Source: Candidatus Palauibacter scopulicola (GTDB taxonomy: Bacteria; Gemmatimonadota; Gemmatimonadetes; Palauibacterales; Palauibacteraceae). Taken from it: a stretch of 43,160 nucleotides of DNA. Shown here piece after piece: positions 1 to 8,262 of this stretch; the first letter of the stretch is position 1, and every line of letters starts with the position of its first letter. The notes beneath the pieces are model-generated. The model was given only the letters and a program-made list of their open reading frames with translations, did no database searches and was not told where the DNA came from. The translations under genes and the position numbers were made by a program. The stretch is taken from the NCBI RefSeq assembly GCF_947581915.1, contig NZ_CANPWG010000070.1:1-43160 (forward strand), in the 5' to 3' direction.

Positions 1-567
1 GTGCTGGGTGTGCGTGAGGTCGGCCATGCGCGCGATCAGCACGTCGGGCCGGGCCGCCACCAGCGCGTCCAGCGTCGGCGGCATGTGCCAGCCGTAGCCG
101 ATCTGCTGGATCTCACCCGCGCGTGCCTTGCGGCGCAGGTCATCGTGGTAGCTGTTGTGCCCGCCGACGGCGACGATCCGGTCCTCGACCCCGAGTACGC
201 GCAGCATGGCCTCCTGGGGTTGCTCGTTGACGGCGATCCGCCGGACGGGCGTTCGGATCAGCGAGGCGCCCGCCAGATCCCCCGTCAGGGCGGGCGGCTC
301 CAGGCCTCTCGGGACGAGCACGAGCCGGGCGCGCTGCGGCGGCCCGCCGGCCGATCCGCCCCAGGTGACGACGGACGCTTCGATGTCGACGACGCGATAA
401 CCGTCCCGTTCGACGACGCTGAAGGTCTCCGCAAAGGGCGTTTCCAGCGGTTCTCCGTCGACGGTTCCCGGATCGTGGGACACGCCGGACGCGCACGCGG
501 CGAAGCCGACGGACAGAAGAGGGGCCGTCAGGCGAAAGGGGGCGGGAATCCTCGGAGGGTCTCGCAT
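1..567 (-). CDS. Periplasmic metal/siderophore/cobamide-type substrate-binding lipoprotein (5' part only)
   Basis: The frame read leftward from the ATG at 565-567 is open for 189 codons to the window edge, so the C-terminal part lies outside. The N-terminus has a hydrophobic stretch ending FAACAS, which looks like a lipoprotein signal with its cysteine near residue 25. From about residue 105 the pattern IRTPVRRIAVNEQPQEAML, then LGVEDRIVAVGG, then LDALVAARPDVLIA matches the first lobe of the helical-backbone-linked substrate-binding fold (Peripla_BP_2: ferric siderophore, haem or cobalamin receptors). These proteins deliver the ligand to an ABC permease. Residues 28-100 form an unusually long N-terminal extension before the fold. 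The gene lies 78 bp downstream of the FG-GAP gene on the same strand. The ligand cannot be named; the permease and ATPase, if linked, would lie beyond position 1. Confidence 0.8.
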   Translation of the reverse strand, partial: MRDPPRIPAPFRLTAPLLSVGFAACASGVSHDPGTVDGEPLETPFAETFSVVERDGYRVVDIEASVVTWGGSAGGPPQRARLVLVPRGLEPPALTGDLAGASLIRTPVRRIAVNEQPQEAMLRVLGVEDRIVAVGGHNSYHDDLRRKARAGEIQQIGYGWHMPPTLDALVAARPDVLIARMADLTHTQH

Positions 568-645
568 CGGAGCGAGAACGTCGCGAACCTGGCACACAGC
601 GTCAACATCGTCGGCGCCGGCGGAGGCAGGCGCGGAGGCAGGCCG

Positions 646-3600
646 TCAGCGGCGGGCGGTGAGCGCGCCCGTCGCGTCGATCGTGACCTCGAGCGGGGTC
701 GGCGCGTCGAGCGGCGTGACGGTCTCCGAGCCGTCGGGCCAGCGGACGCGGACGGCAGCCGGTTCCGCCGCGAGTCCCATCACCTGAACCGGATCGTCCT
801 GCGACCAGTAGCCGCCGCCGGCGCGCACCTCTCGCAGCGGACCGAGTGCTCCACCGGCGTACTCGAGACGGATGGCGGCGCCGATGGCGGCCGGGTTGCC
901 GGGGGCGCCCCGCAGCCGGACGCGCAGCCCGGGCTTCGCGCCCGTGTTCCGGTACAGCTTCGTCCCGGCCGCGTTCTGGCTGACGAGCACGTCCACACGC
1001 CCATCTGCGTCGTAGTCCGCGAAGGCCGCCCCCCGCTGCTCGCCGTACACCGCGATGCCCGACCGCTGTCCCGGGACCGGCGTCACCGCCCCCGTTCCGT
1101 CGCCCCGCAGCCACAGGCCGCGCCCCCCGTCGTTCCGGTCCGCCTCGCCCCGCAGCGCGAACAGGTTCTGGCTCAGGAAGACATCCTCGTGCCCGTCCCC
1201 GTCCATGTCGGCCACCCCCGCGTGAAAGGCGGGCGCCAACTGCGCTTCGCGCGGCAGGTCGAACGCCTCGAACGATCCGCCCCGGTTGATGAACAGGGTA
1301 TGCGCCAACGTCGTCGCCTCGACCGTCGGCAGGAGGTCCGCGGGCTGCTCCAGGATCTCGTTAACGCCCAACTGCCCGTAGTGCTCGAACCCCTGGATGC
1401 GGTTGCGAAGGAAGGGGAGGCCGCCGGCCAGCGTGAGAAGTCCCCGCACCGGCACCATTGAGCGCGTGAACTCGTCGTAACGCGCCTCGATCACGTCGCG
1501 GAAACCGTCGTTGTCGAGGTCGGCGTGATAGGCGGTGGCCGGATGCTCGGGGCTCGCCGTGAACTGCGAGTTGAGTCCCCGGTTGGAGGCGATGAGGTCG
1601 GGCAGCCCGTCTTCGTTGAGGTCTCCCGTCGTCACCCCGTTCCACCACCCGGTTCGCGAGTCGAGTCCGAAGGCGGCCGTCGCGTCCTCGAATCGTCCAT
1701 CGCGATTGACGAGCAGCCGAACCGGTCCCCACTCGATGGCGAGCAGGAGGTCCGGGTCGCCATCCGCGTCCACATCGCTGAAGGCGGCGCCGGACACGAG
1801 GCCCACGCCGGCCAGCACCGCCGCGTTCGACGCGTCGAGGACGTACCGGCCGCCCTCGTTGAGGAAGAGGCGGGAGGTCGCCGCGGCCGGATACTGGCCG
1901 GGGACCACGCGGCCCCCCGCGAACAGATCGACATCGCCGTCCCCGTCGACGTCGGCCGCCGCGAGCGGGCCGGTGCTCGACTCGGCCGCCGGGAGCGTCT
2001 GCGCCTCGCGGAGCGCCGTGCCGGAGGCCCGCAGCACCGTGGCCGAGGGGGCCGCCCGGTCGGTGCCGTCGTACGTTGCGGTTCCGACGACCACCGAGGC
2101 GCCGGCCCGGCCGGGGACGATGACGAGGCCGGTCTGGTCGCCCGGGGATGGCGCCGGCCCGGCCGGACCGCCGCCTTGTGCTCCCCGATCCGGCACGAAC
2201 CCGCCCCCGCCGTCGCCGCGGAAGACCGAGAGGCCGGCCCCGCCCCCGCCGCCAACCAGGGCGTCCGTGTCTCCGTCACCGTCGATGTCGCCCCACGCGA
2301 CGCCCGGGCCGCCCTGTCCCAGGCGCCACGTGATGAGCGGCTGCTGCGCGAAGTCGTCGAACGAGTTCTCCCGGTGACGGTGCCCGAGCAGGTCGGACAC
2401 ATCGTCGAACAGGGGGGCCTCCGGATCCGCCGTCCCGGCAGCAGCCGCCCCTCCGGCCGCGGGCTCCCGGATCTCGTAGATGCGGTTCGTGCGGACGTTC
2501 TCCACGCGGCTCACCGTCCCGTCTCGCCACACGACCTCGATCGTCATCTCTCCGCCGGGCGCGGCGAAGCTGGCCATCGCCTCCGAACCCGAGAGGTACA
2601 GCCCTCCAGCGACGATCTCCTTCGTCTGCGCCGGCAACCCGCTCCCCGACAGACGGATCTGCGCGCCGACGCCCCCGGTGTTGAGCCCCCTGCCGACGAG
2701 CCGCACGGCCACCCGCGGCGCGCGCCCCACGTTCCGGTACACCCCCGCCGGCGCGAGCAGCCGGTTCGTCACGATATCCAGATCCCCGTCCCCGTCGAGA
2801 TCCGCCGCCGCCATCCCGTGCGTGATGTCCTCGTCCCCCGCGAAACCCCACGCCTCCCCCACCTCCTCGAAGGTCAGGTCTCCGCGATTGCGGAAGGCGA
2901 CGTTGGAGAGGCGTAGCGGCGGGAAGCCGAGGATCCGCTGACGCCAGTCCATCGAGCCCACCCTCTGCGCCGCGTCCTTGTCCATCGCGTCGTAGAAGTG
3001 CCCGGTCCCCAGGAGCAGGTCCTCGAACCCGTCGAGGTCGACATCCACGAAGGTGCTTCCCCACGACCAGCCGGACGCGTCGAGGCCCGCGAACTGCGCG
3101 GCCTCCGCGAAGGTCCCGTCCCCCCGGCTCACGTAGAGCGTGTTGCGCGGCTTCTGCGGCCGGTTGCGGATCCGTCCCGCGAACGGCCGATCGGGCTCGC
3201 CCCCCACCATCTGCTTCATGCGCAGCCGCTGCTCCCGGCTCAGCATTTCCGCCACGAAAAAATCCGCGACCCCGTCCCGATCCACGTCCGAAAAATCCAC
3301 CGCCATGGAGGCGAAGCTCGTGTTCCGCATGGCGAGCGGCGCCAGCATCCGGAAGCGCCCCGCCCCATCGTTGATCCAGATGTGGTCGGGGCTGTGGAAG
3401 TCGTTGCAGACGTACAGGTCGGGATCCCCGTCCCCGTCCATGTCCTGGAAACGGGCCGCGAGTCCCCACTCCAGCGGATCCGTCGCCAGCGGCTGCCCCT
3501 CCTCGTCGAGGAACGCGCCTTCCGTCCACGGCACCGGCGTGAACCGTCCCGTCCCATCGTTCAGGTAGAGCCGGTCGGGTTCCGCGAGTTCGAGCCGGGG

Positions 3601-4365
3601 GACCATCCCGTCCTGCACCTCGCCGAGCGTGAAGTGTTCCCGCCACTCCGGGAGGATCTCGAACCCGTCCCCGGTTTGCCGGTAGAGGTTGCTCGGCTGA
3701 AGGACTTCGGGGGGGAAGAGGTCCTGTACCGTCGCGACCTTGTTGTTCACCACGTACAGGTCGAGGTCCCCGTCCCCGTCGATGTCGGCGAGCGCCATCG
3801 ACATGCTCCCGAGCGTCGACGAGAGCCCCGCCTCTTCCGTGCCGTCCGTGAAGTGGCCGGTACCGTCGTTCAGGTAGAGCGCGTTCGGGCCGCCGAGCGC
3901 GTTGACGAGCAGGTCGAGGTCTCCGTCGCCGTCCACATCGGCGAACACGGCGCCCGTCGAGAAGCGGTCCGCCGCCGCGACCCCCGCCTCCTCGGCGATG
4001 TCCTCGAAGCGCCAGCCGCCCAGGTTGCGGTAGAGCCGGTTCGGCCCGTCCATCCCCGCGAGATAGAGGTCGACGCGCCCGTCGCGGTCCACGTCCCCCG
4101 CCGCGACGCCGGACCCGTTCAGGTAGTGGCTGTTCGCGATGTACTGCTCTTCGGTCACGACGTTCTCGAACGAGATCCCGGTCTCCGAAGGGTCGAGTCG
4201 CTCGAATCCCGGCTCGTCGTCCCCCGACACCCGAAGCTCGGCCCAGCGATACCCGTCCTCCTCGACCCAGTCGAGCGCCCCCGGCCCGCACCCGCCGCCG
4301 AGCGCCGCCGCCGCGAGCAACGTGACGCGGACGAATAGCCGGGAGTCCTGATGAATGTGGGGCAT
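646..4365 (-). CDS. FG-GAP/VCBS repeat lipoprotein with two ASPIC/UnbV domains (CRTAC1-like)
   Basis: 1,239 residues from the ATG at 4363-4365, which has a GAGG ribosome site 4 nt upstream. The open frame extends further upstream, but only this start places a short basic region before VTLLAAAALGGGC, a lipoprotein-like signal. About 14 calcium-binding FG-GAP/VCBS signatures of the type DxDGDGDxDLxV are spread along the protein, indicating beta-propeller blades on the cell surface. Two ASPIC/UnbV domains are visible: about residues 555-632 (GLNTGGVGAQIRL to NRIYEI) and about 1138-1235 at the C-terminus (AAIGAAIRLEY to the end). The protein is therefore a duplicated propeller-plus-ASPIC module, about twice the usual 550-600 residue CRTAC1-like length. 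Adhesion or extracellular ligand binding is likely from the fold, but no ligand can be inferred. It is divergent from the lipoprotein gene at 4501. Confidence 0.9.
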   Translation of the reverse strand: MPHIHQDSRLFVRVTLLAAAALGGGCGPGALDWVEEDGYRWAELRVSGDDEPGFERLDPSETGISFENVVTEEQYIANSHYLNGSGVAAGDVDRDGRVDLYLAGMDGPNRLYRNLGGWRFEDIAEEAGVAAADRFSTGAVFADVDGDGDLDLLVNALGGPNALYLNDGTGHFTDGTEEAGLSSTLGSMSMALADIDGDGDLDLYVVNNKVATVQDLFPPEVLQPSNLYRQTGDGFEILPEWREHFTLGEVQDGMVPRLELAEPDRLYLNDGTGRFTPVPWTEGAFLDEEGQPLATDPLEWGLAARFQDMDGDGDPDLYVCNDFHSPDHIWINDGAGRFRMLAPLAMRNTSFASMAVDFSDVDRDGVADFFVAEMLSREQRLRMKQMVGGEPDRPFAGRIRNRPQKPRNTLYVSRGDGTFAEAAQFAGLDASGWSWGSTFVDVDLDGFEDLLLGTGHFYDAMDKDAAQRVGSMDWRQRILGFPPLRLSNVAFRNRGDLTFEEVGEAWGFAGDEDITHGMAAADLDGDGDLDIVTNRLLAPAGVYRNVGRAPRVAVRLVGRGLNTGGVGAQIRLSGSGLPAQTKEIVAGGLYLSGSEAMASFAAPGGEMTIEVVWRDGTVSRVENVRTNRIYEIREPAAGGAAAAGTADPEAPLFDDVSDLLGHRHRENSFDDFAQQPLITWRLGQGGPGVAWGDIDGDGDTDALVGGGGGAGLSVFRGDGGGGFVPDRGAQGGGPAGPAPSPGDQTGLVIVPGRAGASVVVGTATYDGTDRAAPSATVLRASGTALREAQTLPAAESSTGPLAAADVDGDGDVDLFAGGRVVPGQYPAAATSRLFLNEGGRYVLDASNAAVLAGVGLVSGAAFSDVDADGDPDLLLAIEWGPVRLLVNRDGRFEDATAAFGLDSRTGWWNGVTTGDLNEDGLPDLIASNRGLNSQFTASPEHPATAYHADLDNDGFRDVIEARYDEFTRSMVPVRGLLTLAGGLPFLRNRIQGFEHYGQLGVNEILEQPADLLPTVEATTLAHTLFINRGGSFEAFDLPREAQLAPAFHAGVADMDGDGHEDVFLSQNLFALRGEADRNDGGRGLWLRGDGTGAVTPVPGQRSGIAVYGEQRGAAFADYDADGRVDVLVSQNAAGTKLYRNTGAKPGLRVRLRGAPGNPAAIGAAIRLEYAGGALGPLREVRAGGGYWSQDDPVQVMGLAAEPAAVRVRWPDGSETVTPLDAPTPLEVTIDATGALTARR

Positions 4366-4500
4366 GCACCTCGTGCGGGTTCGGGATCGACTCGCTCCGT
4401 ACACGAGACACAACGAGCGAGCGGGCTTTATCATATCACTTGGCAATGTCGCGGGAATTGCGCACCCGCGTTCCCCCGAACCGGGGGAGGAGGGCGTCAC
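4366..4500. promoter_or_regulatory. Divergent intergenic region with AT-rich island and hairpin beside a ribosome site
   Basis: This 135-bp region separates two genes transcribed away from each other and must hold both promoters. The only AT-rich stretch is TTTATCATATCA at about 4426-4438, a plausible -10 region in either direction; no convincing -35 box pairs with it. A hairpin, TCCCCC (4472-4477) with GGGGGA (4483-4488) around the loop GAACC, abuts the GGAGG ribosome site of the lipoprotein at 4501, so it could modulate translation start. The regulatory role is inference. Confidence 0.35.
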
Positions 4501-4980
4501 ATGAAGCGGAGGTCTGCCATAGCCGGGGGAGCCGCGGTCCGAGCGATCCGCCGGGGTGCGGGAGCGGTTGTATTCTTCAGCCTTTGCGTCGGGGTTGCGG
4601 GGTGCGGATTCGCGACGGATCCGGCCGAGAGGCCGCTGGAGGGGAGCTGGCTCGGCGCGGTGAGTCGGATCGACGGTGGAGGCGTGTCCTGGCAGCTCTG
4701 GCTGCGGGAGGACGGGCAGGGCAGCGTCTCGGGCCGGGTCAGCCGCACGGACTTCCGCCGCCTCCCCCACCCCGCCGAGCAGGTGTCCTCCGGCACCGTG
4801 AGCGGCGTGCACGAGCCTTCGAGGGTCCTCCTGACGCTCGACTACGGCGAGTCTTCGGAGCGCTTCGACGGTCGCATCCGGTCCGATGATCATATCACCG
4901 GGCTTATCGAGAGCGGCACGACCGTGCTGAACATCGGCACGCTGGAATTCCGCCGGATCGGCACAGCCGTCGACCCCTGA
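4501..4980 (+). CDS. Small predicted lipoprotein, uncharacterised
   Basis: 159 residues. The ATG at 4501 has a strong GGAGGAGGG ribosome site. Residues 1-35 are a basic n-region followed by AGAVVFFSLCVGVAGCGF, giving a lipobox-like VAGC. The mature part begins with a PLEGSWLG motif and then alternates short hydrophobic and polar runs (WQLWLREDGQGSVSGRV, RVLLTLDYG, FDGRIRSDDHITGLI), as in a small beta-barrel or lipocalin-like sandwich of the type often annotated as a conserved exported protein. The family cannot be named. It is transcribed away from the FG-GAP lipoprotein and lies 46 bp upstream of the 118-residue gene. Confidence 0.75.
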   Translation: MKRRSAIAGGAAVRAIRRGAGAVVFFSLCVGVAGCGFATDPAERPLEGSWLGAVSRIDGGGVSWQLWLREDGQGSVSGRVSRTDFRRLPHPAEQVSSGTVSGVHEPSRVLLTLDYGESSERFDGRIRSDDHITGLIESGTTVLNIGTLEFRRIGTAVDP

Positions 4981-4985
4981 CCTTA

Positions 4986-5019
4986 CAATCAGCCGACGCC
5001 AAAACCTGCAATCAGCCGA
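4986..5019 (+). repeat. Pair of 11-bp direct repeats upstream of the 118-residue gene
   Basis: CAATCAGCCGA occurs at 4986-4996 and again at 5009-5019, 23 bp apart, just before the ATG at 5027. The spacing of about two helical turns suits a dimeric regulator, but no regulator is known. It may also be a chance duplication. Confidence 0.5.
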
Positions 5020-5026
5020 TATCAGA

Positions 5027-5383
5027 ATGGACCATCGTTCCGAAACGGACATCATGGAATTGATCGCTCGCGCCCCATGGCGCGAGGCGGTGACGTACCG
5101 CGAGACGTGGCCCCACGAGTACGTCGTTACCGGGAAGGACGGGCAGCAGGAACTCCTCGCCGCCTTCTGCGAACGCATCCGGCGGGGAGAGGGTGTCACC
5201 TGCCGCTTCTTCCACCAGACGCGCGAGTACCTGTTCCTCGGCGACTACAAGTACTGGACGATGACGGAGTGCGCGGACATGGACGTGGAGGGCGGCGACT
5301 ACATCCTCAACCGCGCGCTCCTGTACCGGGACCGCCGCGACTTCGAGATCCGCCGCGGCGACACCGGCAAGCGCGACGACTGA
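5027..5383 (+). CDS. Conserved hypothetical protein, 118 residues
   Basis: A compact soluble protein with no signal peptide or membrane segment. It is rich in aromatic and charged residues (TWPHEYVV, FFHQTREYLFLGDYKYWTM, NRALLYRDRRDFEI). I recognise the general look of a widely distributed uncharacterised family but cannot assign a function. The first ATG is at 5027; a second in-frame ATG at 5054 (MELIARAPW) is an equally credible start because the conserved-looking part begins there and neither has a strong ribosome site. It is followed after 19 bp by the SDR-DUF2867 gene and probably co-transcribed with it. Confidence 0.7.
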   Translation: MDHRSETDIMELIARAPWREAVTYRETWPHEYVVTGKDGQQELLAAFCERIRRGEGVTCRFFHQTREYLFLGDYKYWTMTECADMDVEGGDYILNRALLYRDRRDFEIRRGDTGKRDD

Positions 5384-5402
5384 CCCGCGGCAGGCGCCAC
5401 AA

Positions 5403-6878
5403 TTGTCCCTCCCAGCGAGCCAGGATCGGCGGCCGCGTCGCGTTCTCGTCACCGGAGCGAGCGGGTACGTCGGTGGACGGCTCGTCCCGGCCCTCGAGGC
5501 GCGCGGAGAACGGGTCCGCTGTCTCGCTCGTAACCCCCGGTATCTCTCCAACCGGTTCTCGAGCCGGACGGAGATCCTCGCGGGCGACGTGCTGGATCCC
5601 GACTCGCTCTCTAAAGCGCTCCTCGGCGTGGACGCCGCCTACTACCTCGTCCATTCGATGGGATCGAAAGCCGACTTCGAGGAACAGGATCGCCTCGGTG
5701 CCGGCAATTTCGCCCGTGCCGCGCGAGTTCGGAGGGTGCGCCGCGTGATCTATCTCGGCGGTCTCATCGGCGACGGCGAGTTGTCGCCGCACCTCGCGAG
5801 TCGGCAGGAAGTCGGCCGCATCCTTGCCGCCGAAGGGCCGCCCACGCTGGAGTTCCGCGCCTCCATCATCATCGGATCGGGGTCGCTCTCCTTCGAACTC
5901 CTGCGGAGCCTGGTCAACAAACTGCCGTTCATGGTCACGCCGCGCTGGGTTCGTACGCCGGCCCAGCCGATCGCGATCGACGACGTCATCGCCTACCTGA
6001 TCCACGGGCTCGATCTCGATCTGGAGCGCAGCGCGGTGTTCGAGATCGGCGGGCCAGGACGGGTTACCTACGGCGAATTGATGCACGAGTACGCCCGCCA
6101 AGCCGGCGTGCGGCGCGTAATGGTCCCCATCCCCCTCCTCAGTCCGCGACTCTCGAGCCTGTGGCTCGGTCTCGTCACGCCCGTGTATGCGCGGGTGGGC
6201 CGGAAGCTCGTGACCAGCCTGCGGACCCAGACGGTCGTGCGCGATGCCGCAGCCCTCGATCGCTTCCCGATCCGTCCCCTCGATGTGCGCGAGGCGATCG
6301 AGCGGGCGTTGAGTGAGGAAGACGGCGCCATGGCCCGGACGCGGTGGAGCGACGCCGTCTCGTCAAGCGGCGGGCAGCCGTTCTGGGGCGGGCAGCGCTT
6401 CGGCTCCCGGATCGTCGACCGGCAGCAGGCGGAGGTGAAAGTCAGTGCCGAGCGCGCCTTCGCGCCGATCGAGCGCATCGGCGGCACGAACGGCTGGTAC
6501 TACGCCAACTGGCTTTGGGAGCTCCGCGGATCCGCCGATCTCCTCCTTGGCGGGGTCGGCACGCGTCGCGGGCGCCCGCATCCGACTGCGCTACGCGCCG
6601 GCGACCCGCTCGACTTCTGGCGCGTGGAGGCCGTCGAACCCGGCCGCCTGCTCCGCCTGCGGGCCGAGATGAAAGTCCCGGGCCGTGCCTGGCTGCAGTT
6701 CGAGGTCGAACCTCGGAAGGCAGGCAGCCGGATCACGCAGACCGCGATCTTCGATCCTCTGGGCCTTGGCGGCCTGCTGTACTGGCATCTCCTGTACCCC
6801 ATCCACCGGCTGATCTTCCGGGGGATGCTCCGCGGCATCGCGCAGCGCAGCGATTCGCGGCCCCCGCAAGGGACCTGA
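5403..6878 (+). CDS. NAD(P)-binding SDR-like protein with C-terminal DUF2867 domain
   Basis: 491 residues, with a TTG start at 5403 chosen because the Rossmann strand RRVLVTGASGYVGG begins at residue 12 and no ATG or GTG lies closer. The TGxxGYxGG dinucleotide motif (residues 17-25) and the following DVLDPDSLSKALLGVDAAYYLVHS are typical of extended or atypical NmrA-like SDRs. Residues about 345-485 (the segment with FEVEPRKAGSRITQTAIFDP and a C-terminal GLLYWHLLYPIH helix) match the DUF2867 domain usually found fused to this SDR type. Substrate is unknown; members are often annotated as NADH-binding oxidoreductases or nucleoside-diphosphate-sugar epimerases. It converges on the toxin gene that ends at 6901, with 22 bp between. 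Confidence 0.88.
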   Translation: MSLPASQDRRPRRVLVTGASGYVGGRLVPALEARGERVRCLARNPRYLSNRFSSRTEILAGDVLDPDSLSKALLGVDAAYYLVHSMGSKADFEEQDRLGAGNFARAARVRRVRRVIYLGGLIGDGELSPHLASRQEVGRILAAEGPPTLEFRASIIIGSGSLSFELLRSLVNKLPFMVTPRWVRTPAQPIAIDDVIAYLIHGLDLDLERSAVFEIGGPGRVTYGELMHEYARQAGVRRVMVPIPLLSPRLSSLWLGLVTPVYARVGRKLVTSLRTQTVVRDAAALDRFPIRPLDVREAIERALSEEDGAMARTRWSDAVSSSGGQPFWGGQRFGSRIVDRQQAEVKVSAERAFAPIERIGGTNGWYYANWLWELRGSADLLLGGVGTRRGRPHPTALRAGDPLDFWRVEAVEPGRLLRLRAEMKVPGRAWLQFEVEPRKAGSRITQTAIFDPLGLGGLLYWHLLYPIHRLIFRGMLRGIAQRSDSRPPQGT

Positions 6879-6900
6879 CGACACGAGCAAGCGCGAGTAG

Positions 6901-7287
6901 CTACCAGAGTCGGTCCAGACCGTAGCGATCGAATACTCCGTCGATCGAGATGATCGGAAGACCGCGCGCGAGAGCCTGCGCCGCGAGCATTCGGTCGAAC
7001 GGGTCCCGATGCGGGCCGGGCAGGCGCCCGGCGCGTTCCCCGTCGCTGACGCTGATCGGAAGTTCGCTGAACCCCTGGTCGGATATGCGGCCCGCCACGT
7101 CCAGGGCCACTGCCTCGCCACCCGGCAGTCTGCCGATCCGGTGCTTCGTCGCGATCTCCCAGGCGGATGCCGCGCTGACGGCGATGTCGTTCGTCTCGTC
7201 CGCAACAAGACGGCGAGCCTTCCGGGACAGCCGCCCGCTGTCCGCGATCCACCAGAGAAACGCATGCGTGTCCAGCAACGCGCGCAC
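6901..7287 (-). CDS. vapC: PIN-domain ribonuclease toxin (VapC type)
   Basis: 128 residues, the usual length for a single PIN domain. The acidic metal-binding residues are visible: D6 in LLDTH, E44 in SAWEIATK, D95/D98 in HRDPFDRM and D116 in SIDGVF. PIN toxins cleave tRNA, rRNA or mRNA with Mg2+ and are held inactive by their antitoxin. The start ATG lies 2 bp after the antitoxin stop, as in a translationally linked toxin-antitoxin operon. The DTHAFLWW and DPFDRMLAAQA motifs define the PIN subfamily that normally pairs with Phd/YefM antitoxins, which is the arrangement here. Confidence 0.93.
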   Translation of the reverse strand: MRALLDTHAFLWWIADSGRLSRKARRLVADETNDIAVSAASAWEIATKHRIGRLPGGEAVALDVAGRISDQGFSELPISVSDGERAGRLPGPHRDPFDRMLAAQALARGLPIISIDGVFDRYGLDRLW

Positions 7288-7289
7288 CG

Positions 7290-7526
7290 CTATCTGCCTT
7301 CCCAGGCGGCCAGTTCCTCCTCCGGCAGCGGGTCGAAGAAGCTGTCCGGGATCACGATCCGGTCCTTCAGGACGTCCGGCTGGCGCTTGCCGGCCGGCTT
7401 GCAGGCCACCAGCCGTGCCACCGGCTCGCCGCGGCGAGCGATGACGATGTCCTCTCCAGCCTCCACCTGTGCCAGAAGGCGAGAGAGCTGTGTCTTGGCT
7501 TCATGAACGTTCACGACGTGCGACAT
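7290..7526 (-). CDS. Phd/YefM-family antitoxin
   Basis: 78 residues from the ATG at 7524-7526, preceded by GGAGGAG. An in-frame ATG 18 bp upstream is less likely because it would lack a ribosome site. The N-terminal MSHVVNVHEAKTQLSRLLAQVEAG is the dimerising DNA-binding Phd fold (beta strand, helix with EAKTQLS, then IVIARRGEPVARLV). The C-terminal DSFFDPLPEEELAAWEG is the acidic toxin-wrapping tail. Family knowledge says the antitoxin neutralises the PIN toxin and represses its own promoter. CTAG-containing palindromic DNA lies directly upstream. Confidence 0.93.
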   Translation of the reverse strand: MSHVVNVHEAKTQLSRLLAQVEAGEDIVIARRGEPVARLVACKPAGKRQPDVLKDRIVIPDSFFDPLPEEELAAWEGR

Positions 7527-7540
7527 CTCTCCTCCGGAAC

Positions 7541-7567
7541 TCAATATCTAGCTAGAAACCTAGTCAA
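7541..7567 (-). promoter_or_regulatory. Candidate promoter and operator of the first toxin-antitoxin operon
   Basis: Read leftward, TTGACT (7562-7567) resembles a -35 box and TATTGA (7541-7546) a weak -10 box with a 15-bp spacer, shorter than the usual 17. Between them is the perfect 10-bp palindrome TCTAGCTAGA (7547-7556), and a third CTAG sits at 7559-7562. CTAG is normally rare in bacterial DNA, so three copies in 16 bp suggest the Phd operator. The operator role is inference from family autoregulation. Confidence 0.5.
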
Positions 7568-7734
7568 GTTGCGATGGCGAACAAGACGCCGGCGTTCCGG
7601 AAGAACCGGGCGAAGTCTCGGCACCGCGTCGGCCCGCAAGGTTCCCTCCACCGGGCGGGCAGTGCAGGTTACCGCGCCCGCTGGACCGTCACCGCCCGGA
7701 AGGCGGCGACCGCGCACCCACAACGGAGTCTCCC

Positions 7735-8241
7735 ATGATCGCTCAACAGACCCTCATGCAGTTCGACCATATCGTCGCGGGCTGCCGCGCCACGCTGGAA
7801 GCCGTGCCCGACGACCGCCTCGACTGGCGGCCGCACGAGAAGTCGTGGACGCTCGGCGCGTTGGCGACCCACGTCGCGATGCTGCCCAACTGGACCGTGG
7901 CGACGCTGACCATGTCCGAGTTCGACGTCGCGCCGGACGGCGACGGACCGCCGCAGAATCCCGAACTCGAGTCTTCGGCCGAACTCGTCGCGGCGCTCGA
8001 AGAGAGCGCGGCCGCGGCGCGGGAGACCATCGAGGCGACCCCGGACGAGGTCTTCGCCGGCACGTGGACGCTCAAGGTGGCGGGCGAGGATCGCTTCTCG
8101 ATGCCCAAGGCGGTCGTGTTGCGGAGCTTCGTCCTCGACCACCTGATCCACCACCGCGCGCAACTGGGCGTCTACCTGCGGCTCCTCGACGTGCCGGTGC
8201 CCCAGATGTTCGGGCCCACGGCGGACTATCCGGAGATGTGA
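7735..8241 (+). CDS. DinB-fold metal-dependent protein
   Basis: 168 residues. The ATG at 7735 has an ACGGAG ribosome site. The DinB four-helix fold is indicated by the three spaced histidines H46 (LATHVAML), H136 and H140 (DHLIHHRAQL), which bind a divalent metal, and by the typical PDDRLDWRPHEKSWTLGALATH opening. Family members include thiol S-transferases using bacillithiol or mycothiol and many proteins of unknown role; no substrate can be deduced. It starts 208 bp from the divergent antitoxin gene. The stretch between them holds the antitoxin operator and otherwise no recognisable feature. Its end converges on the small helical gene with 21 bp between stops. Confidence 0.9.
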   Translation: MIAQQTLMQFDHIVAGCRATLEAVPDDRLDWRPHEKSWTLGALATHVAMLPNWTVATLTMSEFDVAPDGDGPPQNPELESSAELVAALEESAAAARETIEATPDEVFAGTWTLKVAGEDRFSMPKAVVLRSFVLDHLIHHRAQLGVYLRLLDVPVPQMFGPTADYPEM

Positions 8242-8262
8242 CGGGAAGGGGCGGCGCCGCGG

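Noticed and set aside
4366..5199. Upstream extension of the FG-GAP gene frame to 5199
   Set aside because: It would overlap the well-supported lipoprotein at 4501 and bury the signal peptide; the ATG at 4365 has a ribosome site and lipoprotein signal.
7692..7706. CCGCC/GGCGG hairpin upstream of the DinB gene as a terminator or riboswitch
   Set aside because: Five base pairs with no T-run and no conserved element; such short stems are common by chance at this GC content.
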